The translations under genes and the position numbers were made by a program. Below are positions 40,183 to 62,400 of a stretch of 64,000 nucleotides of DNA, in pieces (the stretch's first letter is position 1; each line of letters starts with the position of its first letter). Source of the DNA: Puffinus mauretanicus (Eukaryota > Chordata > Aves > Procellariiformes > Procellariidae); contig JAJKFH010000189.1 in NCBI GenBank assembly GCA_023333565.1, forward strand, positions 1 through 64,000, given 5' to 3'. The notes beneath the pieces were generated by a model. The model saw nothing but the letters and a program-made list of their open reading frames with translations, was not told where the DNA came from and did not search any database.

Positions 40183-41611
40183 ATACTGTTCAGTTTTGAG
40201 AATTCTCATTGTAATAGCCATCTTGAAAAGATGGAACTGATGACAGATAAGAAATTAAGCAAAGCTGTTTTATATTAAGGGGTCTGGACAAAGGGATTTT
40301 TTGTTTGTTTGGTTGGCTGGTTGGATTTCTTTCTGTTTTTCTCCAAAACTTACAAGGGACCAGATGACTTGCATTTTTTTCCCCTTTTTTGATGAAAATA
40401 TCAAAATTATTCTTGCTTTCTTAGCTTCTAAGAGTACCTTATATTTTTTAAATTTTTATCCTGATTTCTTTATGTAGGGAAAAAAAAGTTTAAAAGGTGA
40501 AAGTAAGGAAGTAAAATGCTTTCTCCTAAAATTTCTACATGGTCAGAAATATTTAAAAAGAGTGTCAGAAAGAGATGTCTCAAACACCTTACAGTACAAT
40601 TATGGAATAAGAGATAAGAGGTAGATACAAATAAATAGAAAATAGAGAAATTATCAAACAATATTGTTTAATATTTTAAATAGAGCAATTTCCAGGCCTG
40701 ACTGAAAATGTGAAAGTATTTTACATATCAGTAAGAAGCAAGAGGTGAGAGGTGGGATAGATTACAAAGGGTCTTGAAAATTAAGACTGCCAGGGAAGGA
40801 GGATAAGATATGATTCTCAGGCATGAGAATAACTTAAACCAAAGATAGGAGAAAGAGAAAGATATAGAACCAGAAAAACATTATGATATAGAAAAATCCA
40901 TAGTGTGTATGAATATCATACATATCATTGCCTCATGAATCCCTCAGTATGGTGACAAGTGATGCAGAAGATACTAAAACTTCATTAAGCAGATTGTATG
41001 TCAGATAGTTACTAAAAATCAACGTTTTTTTTTTTTTTGAATAGGGATTTTTTAACTAGTATCTTTGTATCTCAAAATACTGTGTGCATGTGAACTCCAT
41101 TATTTTAAAACAAATGAGGACCAGCTGGCTTAAAGCATAACCACCTATGTCATCTTATTATCGAGGCAAAATGATCATAATCTTCTGTCCAAAATTAATG
41201 TGATTATTTGTTTGCATAGCCAAAGAACCAAAGATTTATTTAATTTTTCCTTAATTAAAAGTTTTAATTTATTATCAAGTCACATTGCTTACGGCAAAGT
41301 AAATTACTAACCTCAGTACTCTTACCTCTCCAGTCCTCCCCACTTCCTTCCAATTTGACTTACAACTTACTTGGTCTGAAACTGGATTTCAGTGCCTGTC
41401 TTTTCAGTCTTATTGGTGCATATGGGCAATATTTTTAATTCAAACAAATAAGTAATATAATCAATGTTGAATAAAGACATTTCTCATGTTTAGTTGGAAG
41501 AAATACCAGTTTGATTTTCTCATCCTTTCCACAGAGTACTTATATTTTTCTGCTATGAACTTCACTGTTGTGGCAAACTGTAGCTATACTCGCATTCCTA
41601 TATGCATTCAG

Positions 41612-41649
41612 CATATAATTATATTTTTATATATATATAATTTATATAA
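41612..41649. repeat. AT simple repeat
   Basis: ATAT-rich low-complexity sequence with one central T run. Confidence 0.8.
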
Positions 41650-41984
41650 CTTGCTGTCACAGTGTATTAAAATGACCATTACATATACTTGCACATCAGA
41701 GTAACTGGGAATTCAGGAGTACAAGTTCAGTACATTATCTCAGCTTTAAAAACAACACTCTCAATGCTTAAGAGTAACTAGCTTGGCCTATACGGCATGG
41801 TGACTCATCATATGTGGCCATGCGTTGCGGTGGCATGTACTAAAAAAGTATTCCATTCATATGTGATAATTTCTATAAGAATTAAATTAGAAATTACAAG
41901 CTAAATTAAATTCCTCAAGATTAACTAACAAAAAACTAACAATATATTATAGTAAAATGGAACTATTTCTGTTCCAAATTTTAG

Positions 41985-42034
41985 GTTATTATTATGAAAT
42001 TCCGTCCATTGGAGCCATAAGAATAAACACCCAG
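41985..42034 (+). CDS. CACNA2D1: CACNA2D1 exon (50 bases), VWA-Cache linker
   Basis: Two bases complete the Gly codon started at 39909. The exon then encodes YYYEIPSIGAIRINTQ. This segment is strongly conserved among alpha-2/delta proteins and links the VWA domain to the first Cache domain. The acceptor is ATTTTAG and the donor is GTAAGT at 42035, which returns the frame to phase 0. Together with the preceding exon it makes 129 bases, so only the pair could be skipped in frame. Confidence 0.96.
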
Positions 42035-43729
<1,695 letters not shown>

Positions 43730-44845
43730 TGATCTGTATTTATCTCTAGTAAAGTAAGAATCTTATCAAATCACTAACTATAGGGGTCCATTTTCCACAG
43801 TCCTGAGGACTCAGTTTCCTGCAGTTCCAAACATAATATTATCGCATTTCCAGCATCTGTACACTTCAATAGAACAATTTGCTGAACAGCTATTTCTAAC
43901 TTGTTGGTCATTACTTGCACCTAGTATCCTCCTAAGTGTCCTGAACTTTAACAGAGAAGTTATCCTAAGCACAGATCTTTAAGTGTAGGCCATTGTTATC
44001 CTCAAATTAACCAAAAAAAAAAAAAGAAGCAAATAGTTTTCCAGTATTGTACCTGTGTTGCAGTGGAGGTCATCTGTTACATTACTGGTGTGGAGTTCAT
44101 TTTTTTTTTAAAGCATTCTAGGCAGAATGAAACCTGTCAATGTTACTGGGGATTTGCACAGATTTTGAACTTGGATCTCTAAACTATCATGGTTGTTGTA
44201 ATTACTTGCTTGCACAAGGTAATGATTTCTTTAATTGGACAGTGTATATAATAGGGAAATAAACAAAAAGTTATATGAAACTCCTTACTGCCGAATTTAT
44301 CACTTCGGTCTTGTAAAACAAACATATTCAGGAAACTACGAAATGCAAAGTATTATTAGCAGCAATCCAATCTGTTGCTTTAGATAACCTTCTTCTGAGT
44401 AACTCTAACTAGGCAAAAATTACTGCAAAATGGTCGTCTGGAATCATGTATTTATCCAAGTTCACATGGTCATCTAATGTCATGTCAAAATCCACTTCTT
44501 CCAGTCAGTCAGCATTACTGTAAAATTTTTATCAACTCATTATAGAACCGAGAGTGACACAAAGGAACCAGTTTTTCTTTGGAATTTCAATGGCCAGAAG
44601 TTCATTAATCATGTTTTCTTGGTTACTGTTGAGGTACTTACTGGAAACATAAAGGATGTTATGACGAAAGTTCATATGCTCTGTACATATCCTGTTGTAA
44701 AGCCAAAGCTAAATTTGTAACTGGGGATAGAAAGAGATCTGTTTAGTGAAGTAAAATGATGATACCTGCAGACTTCTGTTGTGTTGCTTTATATTTTCAG
44801 TGGGTTCATTCAGTCTTTCCTTCAAACTTTTCTGCATTCATGTGT

Positions 44846-44922
44846 TACGTATGTGTGTTTGTGTATAAATAATTATGTGTGTGTATATATATTTGTGTGT
44901 GTGCATAATATATATTTATAAA
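44846..44922. repeat. (TG)n/(TA)n compound simple repeat
   Basis: Short TGTGTG and TATATA runs are interspersed with ATAAATAATT. Confidence 0.85.
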
Positions 44923-46323
44923 AAGTAGGAAATATTCATTTTACTAATATATTTATTAAGTGAAGACCAACCCAAGCTAAACTGTTGAGGTAAAGGCTGA
45001 AATTTGTGGACTTTCTCATTACAGATGAGAGCATAAAGGCCCAGGTGTATCTAATCAACTCTGGAGCCTTTTCCTGATTCTTGGTTTTAACAGGGATTGG
45101 AACTAACTTGTCACACTGGTTCTTTATCTTAAATTCACTAAAGCAATTCCCTCCTGTAGGGCTTGCTCTTCTCCTGCTTGTGCCTCACTGGACTTTGTCC
45201 TATCCTTTTTCTCTTACTGTCCAGCAGCTGTTTTGGGGCTAAGGCTAAAAGAATGCAAAGTGTATTACATAAGGTCACATTTGAATTGAGCTTAGGCTCA
45301 CATTATGAAATCCTGAAAAGGTACTTTCATTTGATGCTGTCTTTCAAGACTGTCTTTAATAATTTGATGTATTTGTGGCAAGTCACACCTCTGTTCTTGC
45401 CCTGTTCCTTCAGGTTCTGTTACAGTGTTGCTCTGGCCTCACTTTCTGCAAGATAAACCCAGAATTTTCAGATACTTTTATGTTTTATTCACAATTACCA
45501 TCCTCTCTAACTGTACATTTTTTGGGGGGTAGAGGGTGTTATTCCCCGTACATACCCCTCCTGTTTCGTTATGTATCTCTTCAATGCTACTTCTAAAAAA
45601 TATCTTCCTCTCTCTTTTCTTCTGATTCATCTCCACTTCTTGCTTCTCTTATTCTCCTAAAAACTCCCCTTCACCTTGCTTGTTGTAACATTACTAACTC
45701 TGCTCTCATCACCTCTCATTTCATACACAAACTTAAGTTCATGAAGGATGGTTTAAAATTCAAAAAGGTGCTACTAGACTGGGCAAATGAAGAACTGATT
45801 TCATTAGAGTGGATTAATAAAGTATTTTAGCTCATTTTTTTCTAATGAAACAAAAGCAGAGAAGTGATATGGTTCCTTACTAAAACACATGGAAGGAGTA
45901 AGCATCAATGAGGGGGGAAAATTTGAAATTAAAAACAAACATTAGGACAAAAAAAGGTAGAAATCTGCCTGTGGACAATTTAGGATGGAAAACAAATATT
46001 TTCAGGCTATCTAAATGTATGGTTTTCTGGATCCTCTTTTCAGTATGAATTGTAACTGTTAATAAAAGAAAAAACAAATTTCTTATATCTTCCCAAATAA
46101 GTGCAAAGCCCTTGGCTCAGTACCAGGAGAGACTATGTGATTTTGCAGAACTGGTGATGGACATTATTGCAAGCCATTGAAAAGTAGTGATGATATGAAA
46201 AGCAGTAGTATTACCTGTGGGATTTTTCTGTTGATTTTGCCTGTATGTATTTGTAGCCTACTTATCTACTATCTTTAAGTTTCATTTGGCTTTCTCCTTT
46301 TTGCCTTTTTTCTTTTCTTCCCT

Positions 46324-46335
46324 CCCCCCCCCCCC
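46324..46335 (+). repeat. Poly(C) tract, 12 C
   Basis: Twelve C follow a T/C-rich stretch, about 340 bases upstream of the exon at 46677. Confidence 0.9.
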
Positions 46336-46676
46336 AATATCTAGACTCTTTAGTAGAGTGGGAACTGTAGCTATAAACATATTTTCATAACATTTAGTTT
46401 TTATTAAAATATTATATCCTAAGATGTTGCACACCATCTATTTTTAAAAAGTAATTTATTATTCTCGCTAACACATGGACACAAAAAATGTAATTTTAAC
46501 TTTCTATGCATAAATTCAATGAAATAGTATTATTTTTTTTCTTTTTTTACAAACTAAAAGTCAATACTCTATTGTTTGGCTATGGTAATATCTGGATTGT
46601 TCTAATATATAATAGTTCAACATCTTTATTTGACTAAAAAGTCTTTTTCTCCCCTTTATATGTGATTATTTCCTAG

Positions 46677-46745
46677 GAGCTGGGCCTTGTGATTACAGGA
46701 ACTCTACCTGTCTTCAATCTAACAAAGGAACAAAATGGGAAAATA
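46677..46745 (+). CDS. CACNA2D1: CACNA2D1 exon, Cache domain (23 codons)
   Basis: This exon encodes ELGLVITGTLPVFNLT followed by KEQNGKI. The first part is strongly conserved. The C-terminal KEQNGKI is not like the longer mammalian stretch with a second glycosylation sequon that I recall at this place (a GQFENKTNLK-like sequence). Asn-Leu-Thr keeps one sequon. The acceptor is TTATTTCCTAG and the donor is GTAAGC at 46746. A run of 17 A lies 20 bases beyond the donor. The exact 3' boundary is slightly less certain than for the other exons. Confidence 0.92.
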
Positions 46746-48287
46746 GTAAGCTGTTACTTAAGGCAAAAAAAAAAAAAAAAATCAGTTATTTGAATTAAAT
46801 TTAATGCTAAACTCCTGGAAAAATGAGTATTTCCATAAAGCTTTCTACAGTTTCATTGTCTTGTACATCAGAAACAAGGGGTCATCTTTAGTTGCCTGAT
46901 AATCTCCTGGGAACAAGAAAATGCAGATCACCCTTTTTGTAGTTCTGAGTTTCAGTTTACGACATTCCTTGATCTATCTCTGTGACCTGGTGGCAGTGGG
47001 AATGTGTTAAGTAAGTGCTCAATGGATGGGAAGTATATGATGATATTATTCAGGCCTTGTCAAGAAAGGAAGCTCTGATATATTTATAACAAGTCCGTGA
47101 AGCTATCACATTTCAGGGTAAAAGGCAATGATGTAGAAGCTTTAAATTTTTTGTAATGATAATAGAAAATAGCACTGCGTACTTAGATTAAAATCTAAGT
47201 ATTAAATAAATACAATTCCCCATCCCTATTACAGTCTGATAGGAAATCAATTTATGTCCTTTTCGTAAAATCAAAATGCTGATTTTTTTAAAATAAGACC
47301 TAGAATATGCTTTACAGTGTGTGGTAAAATACTGTACATTTGGTGTGATACTCATATTCATTCAGGTCAAAATATACAGAAGTTTAGCCAAGGTATTCTT
47401 TGATTCAGTTTCTCAGATATTAAATACACTCAGAATAAATAAATACATATTTGATCACTACCATTTCTTTATTTACTTTCAGAATAGTTCTCTTAGTTTC
47501 CCTTTAAAAAGTGAGAGACCACTGATTATCAAAGTATGTCTTTCTGAGAAGTAAAACAGCCGTGGTCTAGTACAGAAGACCTGGATGGAACAAGAGGAAA
47601 ACTTGGATCTGCTCAACTTAGGTGTCTACATGAATTTTAGGTTACACAATTCAAGATGTATCTTCCAATACATATTTCAAATTTATTTAATATGGAGAAG
47701 GGATTTGGGTGATACTATGTAAATCCCTGCCACCCTTCTCTGTAGTAGGAAAATAAATTACAAGCAAAGTGAATGTAGTGCCTGAGTCCCTGATTTCAAA
47801 TGCTGATGATTGTTATAGTCACTGTTTTATTTTGTTTTGTTGGCTTTTTTCTTCATTCATCATTATACTACTGCCAAAAGAGGTTAATTGTTTTGGGGTC
47901 TCACTTATCAATTGCCCAACCTAAGCGTGCAATATTAGCTCTATATTGGTGCTAGTAATTTAGTGTCTACATCATTGGCAATATTAATGCATCACTTTTG
48001 CTTTCACCTGTTTTGTTCTTACATTTTTTGTTCATCCAGGAAAGCATCCATATTCATCTTCATAAACAGTTTTCATATTTTATACTAAATTCTGAATATA
48101 TTGAATGTTATTTTAAATCACTTGGATATTATTTAAAATATTTAGAACAAACACATATGTAAATAGACAACTTTTCAAGTAGTATCTGTCAAACGAGATA
48201 AAGGCAAAATCAAAATTCACTGACTGTTGCAGTTACTCTGCATTGTAAATATGCCAAACATATTCTAACATTTTGGAATCTTGCCAG
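46746..48287 (+). other. Intron of CACNA2D1 (1542 bases)
   Basis: It begins with GTAAGC, followed by a poly(A) run of 17 at 46765-46781. No other repeat or missing exon was seen. In particular, I found no small exon that could add the residues absent relative to mammals. Confidence 0.85.
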
Positions 48288-48362
48288 AATCAGCTGATTC
48301 TTGGAGTAATGGGGGTTGATGTCTCTTTGGAGGACATAAAGAAACTGACACCCCGTTTTACG
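48288..48362 (+). CDS. CACNA2D1: CACNA2D1 exon, Cache domain (25 codons)
   Basis: This exon encodes [20 protein letters not shown] followed by TPRFT. The central strand [11 protein letters not shown] is characteristic of Cache folds. The Asp in GVDVS likely corresponds to the second acidic gabapentin contact (recalled, not checked). The acceptor is TCTTGCCAG and the donor is GTAAGT, both phase 0. Confidence 0.96.
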
Positions 48363-53588
<5,226 letters not shown>

Positions 53589-53645
53589 CAAATTGGTGTG
53601 GGCATACCAAAAGTTAAATTGAGAAAAAGGAGACCCAATGTACAG
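53589..53645 (+). CDS. CACNA2D1: CACNA2D1 cassette exon, alternative region A (19 codons)
   Basis: This exon encodes QIGVGIPKVKLRKRRPNVQ, exactly 19 residues, phase 0 at both ends. Mammalian alpha-2/delta-1 has a 19-residue alternatively spliced segment at this place (region A, 'exon 18a'), with the same IGVGIP...LRKRRPN frame. The Lys-Val-Lys in the middle replaces the Thr-Ile-Asn I recall from mammals, making the segment still more basic. The acceptor is GTACTTCAG and the donor is GTAACT at 53646. Skipping keeps the frame. Alternative use is inferred from homology, not shown by the sequence. Confidence 0.93.
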
Positions 53646-58887
<5,242 letters not shown>

Positions 58888-58959
58888 ATTCGGAAAAAAA
58901 TGATAGATGGAGAAAGTGGAGAAAAAACATTTGAAACACTGGTCAAGTCCCAAGATGAG
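58888..58959 (+). CDS. CACNA2D1: CACNA2D1 exon, last one in the window (24 codons)
   Basis: This exon encodes IRKKMIDGESGEKTFETLVK followed by SQDE, a segment conserved in alpha-2/delta-1. The next residues in the known protein (an RYIDKGNR-like stretch) are not found downstream, so the following exon lies beyond the window. The acceptor is TTGCCAATAG and the donor is GTAAGA at 58960, both phase 0. Confidence 0.96.
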
Positions 58960-60285
58960 GTAAGACAGGAACACAGACAATTACATTTACAGGAACAAAC
59001 AAAACCAGAAAAATACTGTGAAATGGTGAAAAGATGTTCATTTTGTAATGTCAGATTGTATCATTTTTCCCTCTAGATTTGCTAGTTTTACTGGCTTATA
59101 GTAAAAGAAATTATGTACTTATGAAAAGAAGAATTGTTTTGTTTCTTGGTTTCTTTGGTGCATCATTAATCAGGCAGTTGTTGATGAGGTCTTACACTCT
59201 GTTCACCAGGAAATGGACCCAGCCTATTTCTGTGTATGAATCCCAAAACAAAGTACTTAATTTGCTTGCAGAGATGTGTGAGGATGGGTTTGGTAGTTTA
59301 TATTGTGGTTGAATGGGAAGAAAGTAGTGAGGAAAAAATATAACATTTATATGCTGTAAATGGAGACTATTTGGGATAAGCAAATTAATCTTACAGTTAT
59401 ATTATGTACTTTTGCTTTCTGAACAGCTTGTTGAGGTCTTTATTTTCTTGTCCAAAATGCTCATTCCTGATAAAGATTAGTGGTTTCTCTAATAAGACAG
59501 ACATGAGGAAATACTCAAATTTGATATGGATCCTTACATGTATGTTTTACTTCTTGGCGACCTTAATGAGAAGAAATCATGACTGGTGTGCCAAAGGAGC
59601 AGTTCTGGACAGAGTATGCCCCACGGTTACAGTTCTACAACAGCTTTTTGAAACTTTTTTACTCTGAATGTAAACCAGCTTGAAGATAGCTAATTTAATG
59701 ACTTAGCAGAAGAACGTGAAGCAAATATAACATCAAGCAATATAACACTACACAACACTTATATATATGAGCACACCATAACAATACTCAGCAGAATTGC
59801 TTGGGAGTATGCAGGTAATTTTGCATGTGTAGTATTAGCTGCCCTCTCCTGTTGATCTCCTGTAACTTTGCTACATCCGATGGCTTTGCTGTTCATACTT
59901 AAATGGTAGAATGTTCCAGTGACAAGTTCCTCCTTCTCACAAGGCATATGCTACAGAATCTAATCAAGTTAAATTGATAGAAAATCAAGCCTCAGAGTTT
60001 AGGAGTTTTTTATTCTGTTAAAAACAGCACATTCCTTACTTATATTACATTCAATGTCTAATAGATGGTAGCAGCTTTTAAACTCTGCTTTAAATTTTGG
60101 CCTAATTACACCAAGTGACAACCAATACTGAGCAGTTCCTATCACCAGTCCTCTGACTCAATTCTGCATTGAGGGAAGGTTCTTATGTGCTTATTCTTAT
60201 TTTGATACGGAACAAAATATTTCATAGTCCTAGTCTATTTTTGCATTAAACATGGTAGAAATTTACTTGTCTTCATTGGTGAAAA

Positions 60286-61765
60286 TCATAGAATCATTGA
60301 ACCATAGAATCATTAAGGTTGGAAAAGACCTTTAAGATCATCGTGTCCAACCGTCAACCTAACACACCATGCCCACTAAACCATGTCCCTAAGCGCCTCA
60401 TCTACACGTCTTTTAAATACTTCCAGGGATGGTGACTCAACCACTTCCCTGGGCAGCCTGGTCCAAGGCTTGACCACTCTTTCAGGAAAGAAATTTCTCC
60501 TAATGTCTAATCTAAACCTCCCCTGGTGCAACTTGAGGCCATTTCCTCTCGTCCTATCACTAGTTACTTGGGAGAGGAGACCAACCCCCACCTCGCTACA
60601 ACCTCCTTCCAGGTAGTTGTAGAGCGCGATGAGGTCTCCCCTCAGCCTCCTCTTCTCCAGGCTAAACAACCCCAGTTCCCTCAGCTGCTCCTCATCAGAC
60701 TTGTTCTCCAAGCCCTTCACCAGCTTCGTTGCCGTTCTCTGGACACGCTCCAGCACCTCCATGTCCTTCTTGTAGTGAGGGGCCCAAAACTGAACACAGG
60801 ATTCGAGGTGCGGCCTCACCAGTGCCGAGTACAGGGGCACGATCACCTCCCTGCTCCTGCTGGCCACACTATTTCTGATACAGGCCAGGATGCCATTGGC
60901 CTTCTTGGCCACCTGGGCACACTGCCGGCTCATGTTCAGCCGGCTGTCAACCAACACCCCCAGGTCCTTTTCCTCCGGGCAGCTTTCCAGCCACTCTTCC
61001 CCAAGCCTGTAGCGTTGCATGGGGTTGTTGTGACCCAAGTGCAGGACCCGGCACTTGGCCTTGTTGAACCTCATGCAGTTGGCCTCGACCCATCGATCCA
61101 GCCTGTCCAGGTCCCTCTGCAGAACCTTCCTACCCTCCAGCAGATCAACACTCCAGCCCAACTTGGTGTCGTCTGCAAACTTACTGAGGGAGCACTCGAT
61201 CCCCTCGTCCAGATCGTTGATAAAGATACTGAACAGGATCGGCCCCAGTACTGAGCCCTGGGGAACACCGCTCGTGACCGGCCGCCAACTGGATTTAACT
61301 CCGTTGACCACAACTCTCTGGGCCCGGCCGTCCAGCCAGTTTTTTACCCAGCGAAGAGTGTACCTGTCTAGGCCGTGAGCCTCCAGCTTCTCTAGGAGAA
61401 TGCTGTGGGAGACAGTGTCAGAGGCTTTACTGAAGTCCAGGCAGACCACATCCACAGCCTTTCCCTCATCCACGCGGCGGGTCACGTGGTCATAGAAGGA
61501 GATCAGGTTGGTCAAGCAGTACCTGCCTTCCATGAACCCGTGCTGGCTGGGCCTGATTCCCTGGTTGTCCTGGACATGGCTCGTGAGCGCCCTCAAAACG
61601 AACCACTCCATGATCTTCCCCAGCACCGAGGTCAGGTTGACCGGCCTGTAGTTCCCCGGATCCTCCTTCCGGCCCTTCTTATAGATGGGCGTCACATTGG
61701 CGAGCCTCCAGTCGTCCGAGACTTCCCCAGTTAACCAGGACTGCTGGTAAATGATGGAGAGTGGC
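60286..61765 (-). mobile_element. CR1 LINE, 1.5 kb, 5'-truncated, well preserved
   Basis: The CR1 3' tail shows as CATAGAAT at 60287-60294 and again at 60303-60310 (reverse of ATTCTATG). The ORF2 3' region runs unbroken to about 61765, where similarity to CR1 (the PLSIIY segment) stops abruptly, a typical 5' truncation from incomplete target-primed reverse transcription. The copy at 4565-5276 and the fragment at 1-240 match this one closely and belong to the same or a sister subfamily. It is inserted antisense in the CACNA2D1 intron. Confidence 0.93.
60376..61764 (-). pseudogene. CR1 ORF2 fragment with reverse-transcriptase domain
   Basis: About 463 codons are open, without a stop, to TAG at 60376. 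In order they carry [20 protein letters not shown], motif A ([12 protein letters not shown]), motif B ([14 protein letters not shown]), the catalytic motif C (FADDTKL), the thumb region and the ORF2 C-terminus ending in LRDMV. The endonuclease domain and the true start are lost by 5' truncation; no ATG marks the upper end. In motif A the aromatic residue expected after Ala (AFD in most LINE enzymes) is Ser. Open but incomplete, it is not expected to be autonomously active. Confidence 0.9.
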
Positions 61766-61910
61766 AATACACGTTATCTTTGCTAGATGAGGCTGAAAAT
61801 GGAGCTGAATTTTCTGAAACATGTCTCGATCGTTCATCCATGCTGTGATTTCACGATGTCAAGTTCATGGTCACTTTGTTCTGCAACAGAGCTTTGGGAA
61901 TGTACTTAGA

Positions 61911-62400
61911 ACCATAGAATCATGGAATAGTTTGGGTTGGAAGGGACCTTTAAAGGTCATCTAGTCCAACCCCCCTGCCATGGGCAGGGATGTCTTCAAC
62001 TAGATCAGGTTGCTCAGGGTCTTGATTGTTTCCAGGGATGGGGCATCTACCACCTTTCTGCGCAAACCTGTTCCAGTGTTTCACCACCCTCATTGTAAAA
62101 CATTTCTTCCTTATAGCTAGTCTAAATCTACCCTCTTTTAGTTTAAAACCATTCCCTCTGTTCCTGTCGCAACAGGCCCTGCTAAAAAGTTTGTCCCCAT
62201 CTTTCTTATAAGCCCCCTTTAAGTATTGAAAGGCCGCAATAAGGTCTCCCTGAAGCCTTCTCTTCTCCAGGCTGAACAACCCCAGCTCTCCCAGCCTTTC
62301 TTCATAGGAGAGGTGTTCCACCCCCCTGATCATTTTTGTAGCCCTCCTCCGACCTGCTCCAACAGGTCCATGTCTTCCCTGTACTGAGGACTCTAGAGCT
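61911..62400 (-). mobile_element. Second CR1 LINE fragment, different and older subfamily
   Basis: The tail CATAGAATCATGGAATAG at 61913-61930 and the following 'TTGGGTTGGAAGGGACCTTT' are the reversed 3' end of a different CR1 subfamily from that at 60286. The reading frame (61950-62417) still shows [20 protein letters not shown], then [17 protein letters not shown], but frame changes at both ends scramble the C-terminus and the start. The fragment ends at about 62400. It lies only about 145 bases beyond the younger copy, in the same orientation. Confidence 0.9.

Larger units (their letters stand above)
39910..41984 (+). other. Intron of CACNA2D1 (2075 bases)
   Basis: This is the only phase-1 intron in the window. 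It holds a (TAA)n microsatellite and an AT tract at 41612-41649. No dispersed repeat was recognised. Confidence 0.9.

Noticed and set aside
60526..61254. A + strand gene of 242 codons
   Set aside because: It is the complementary-strand shadow of the CR1 reverse-transcriptase frame.
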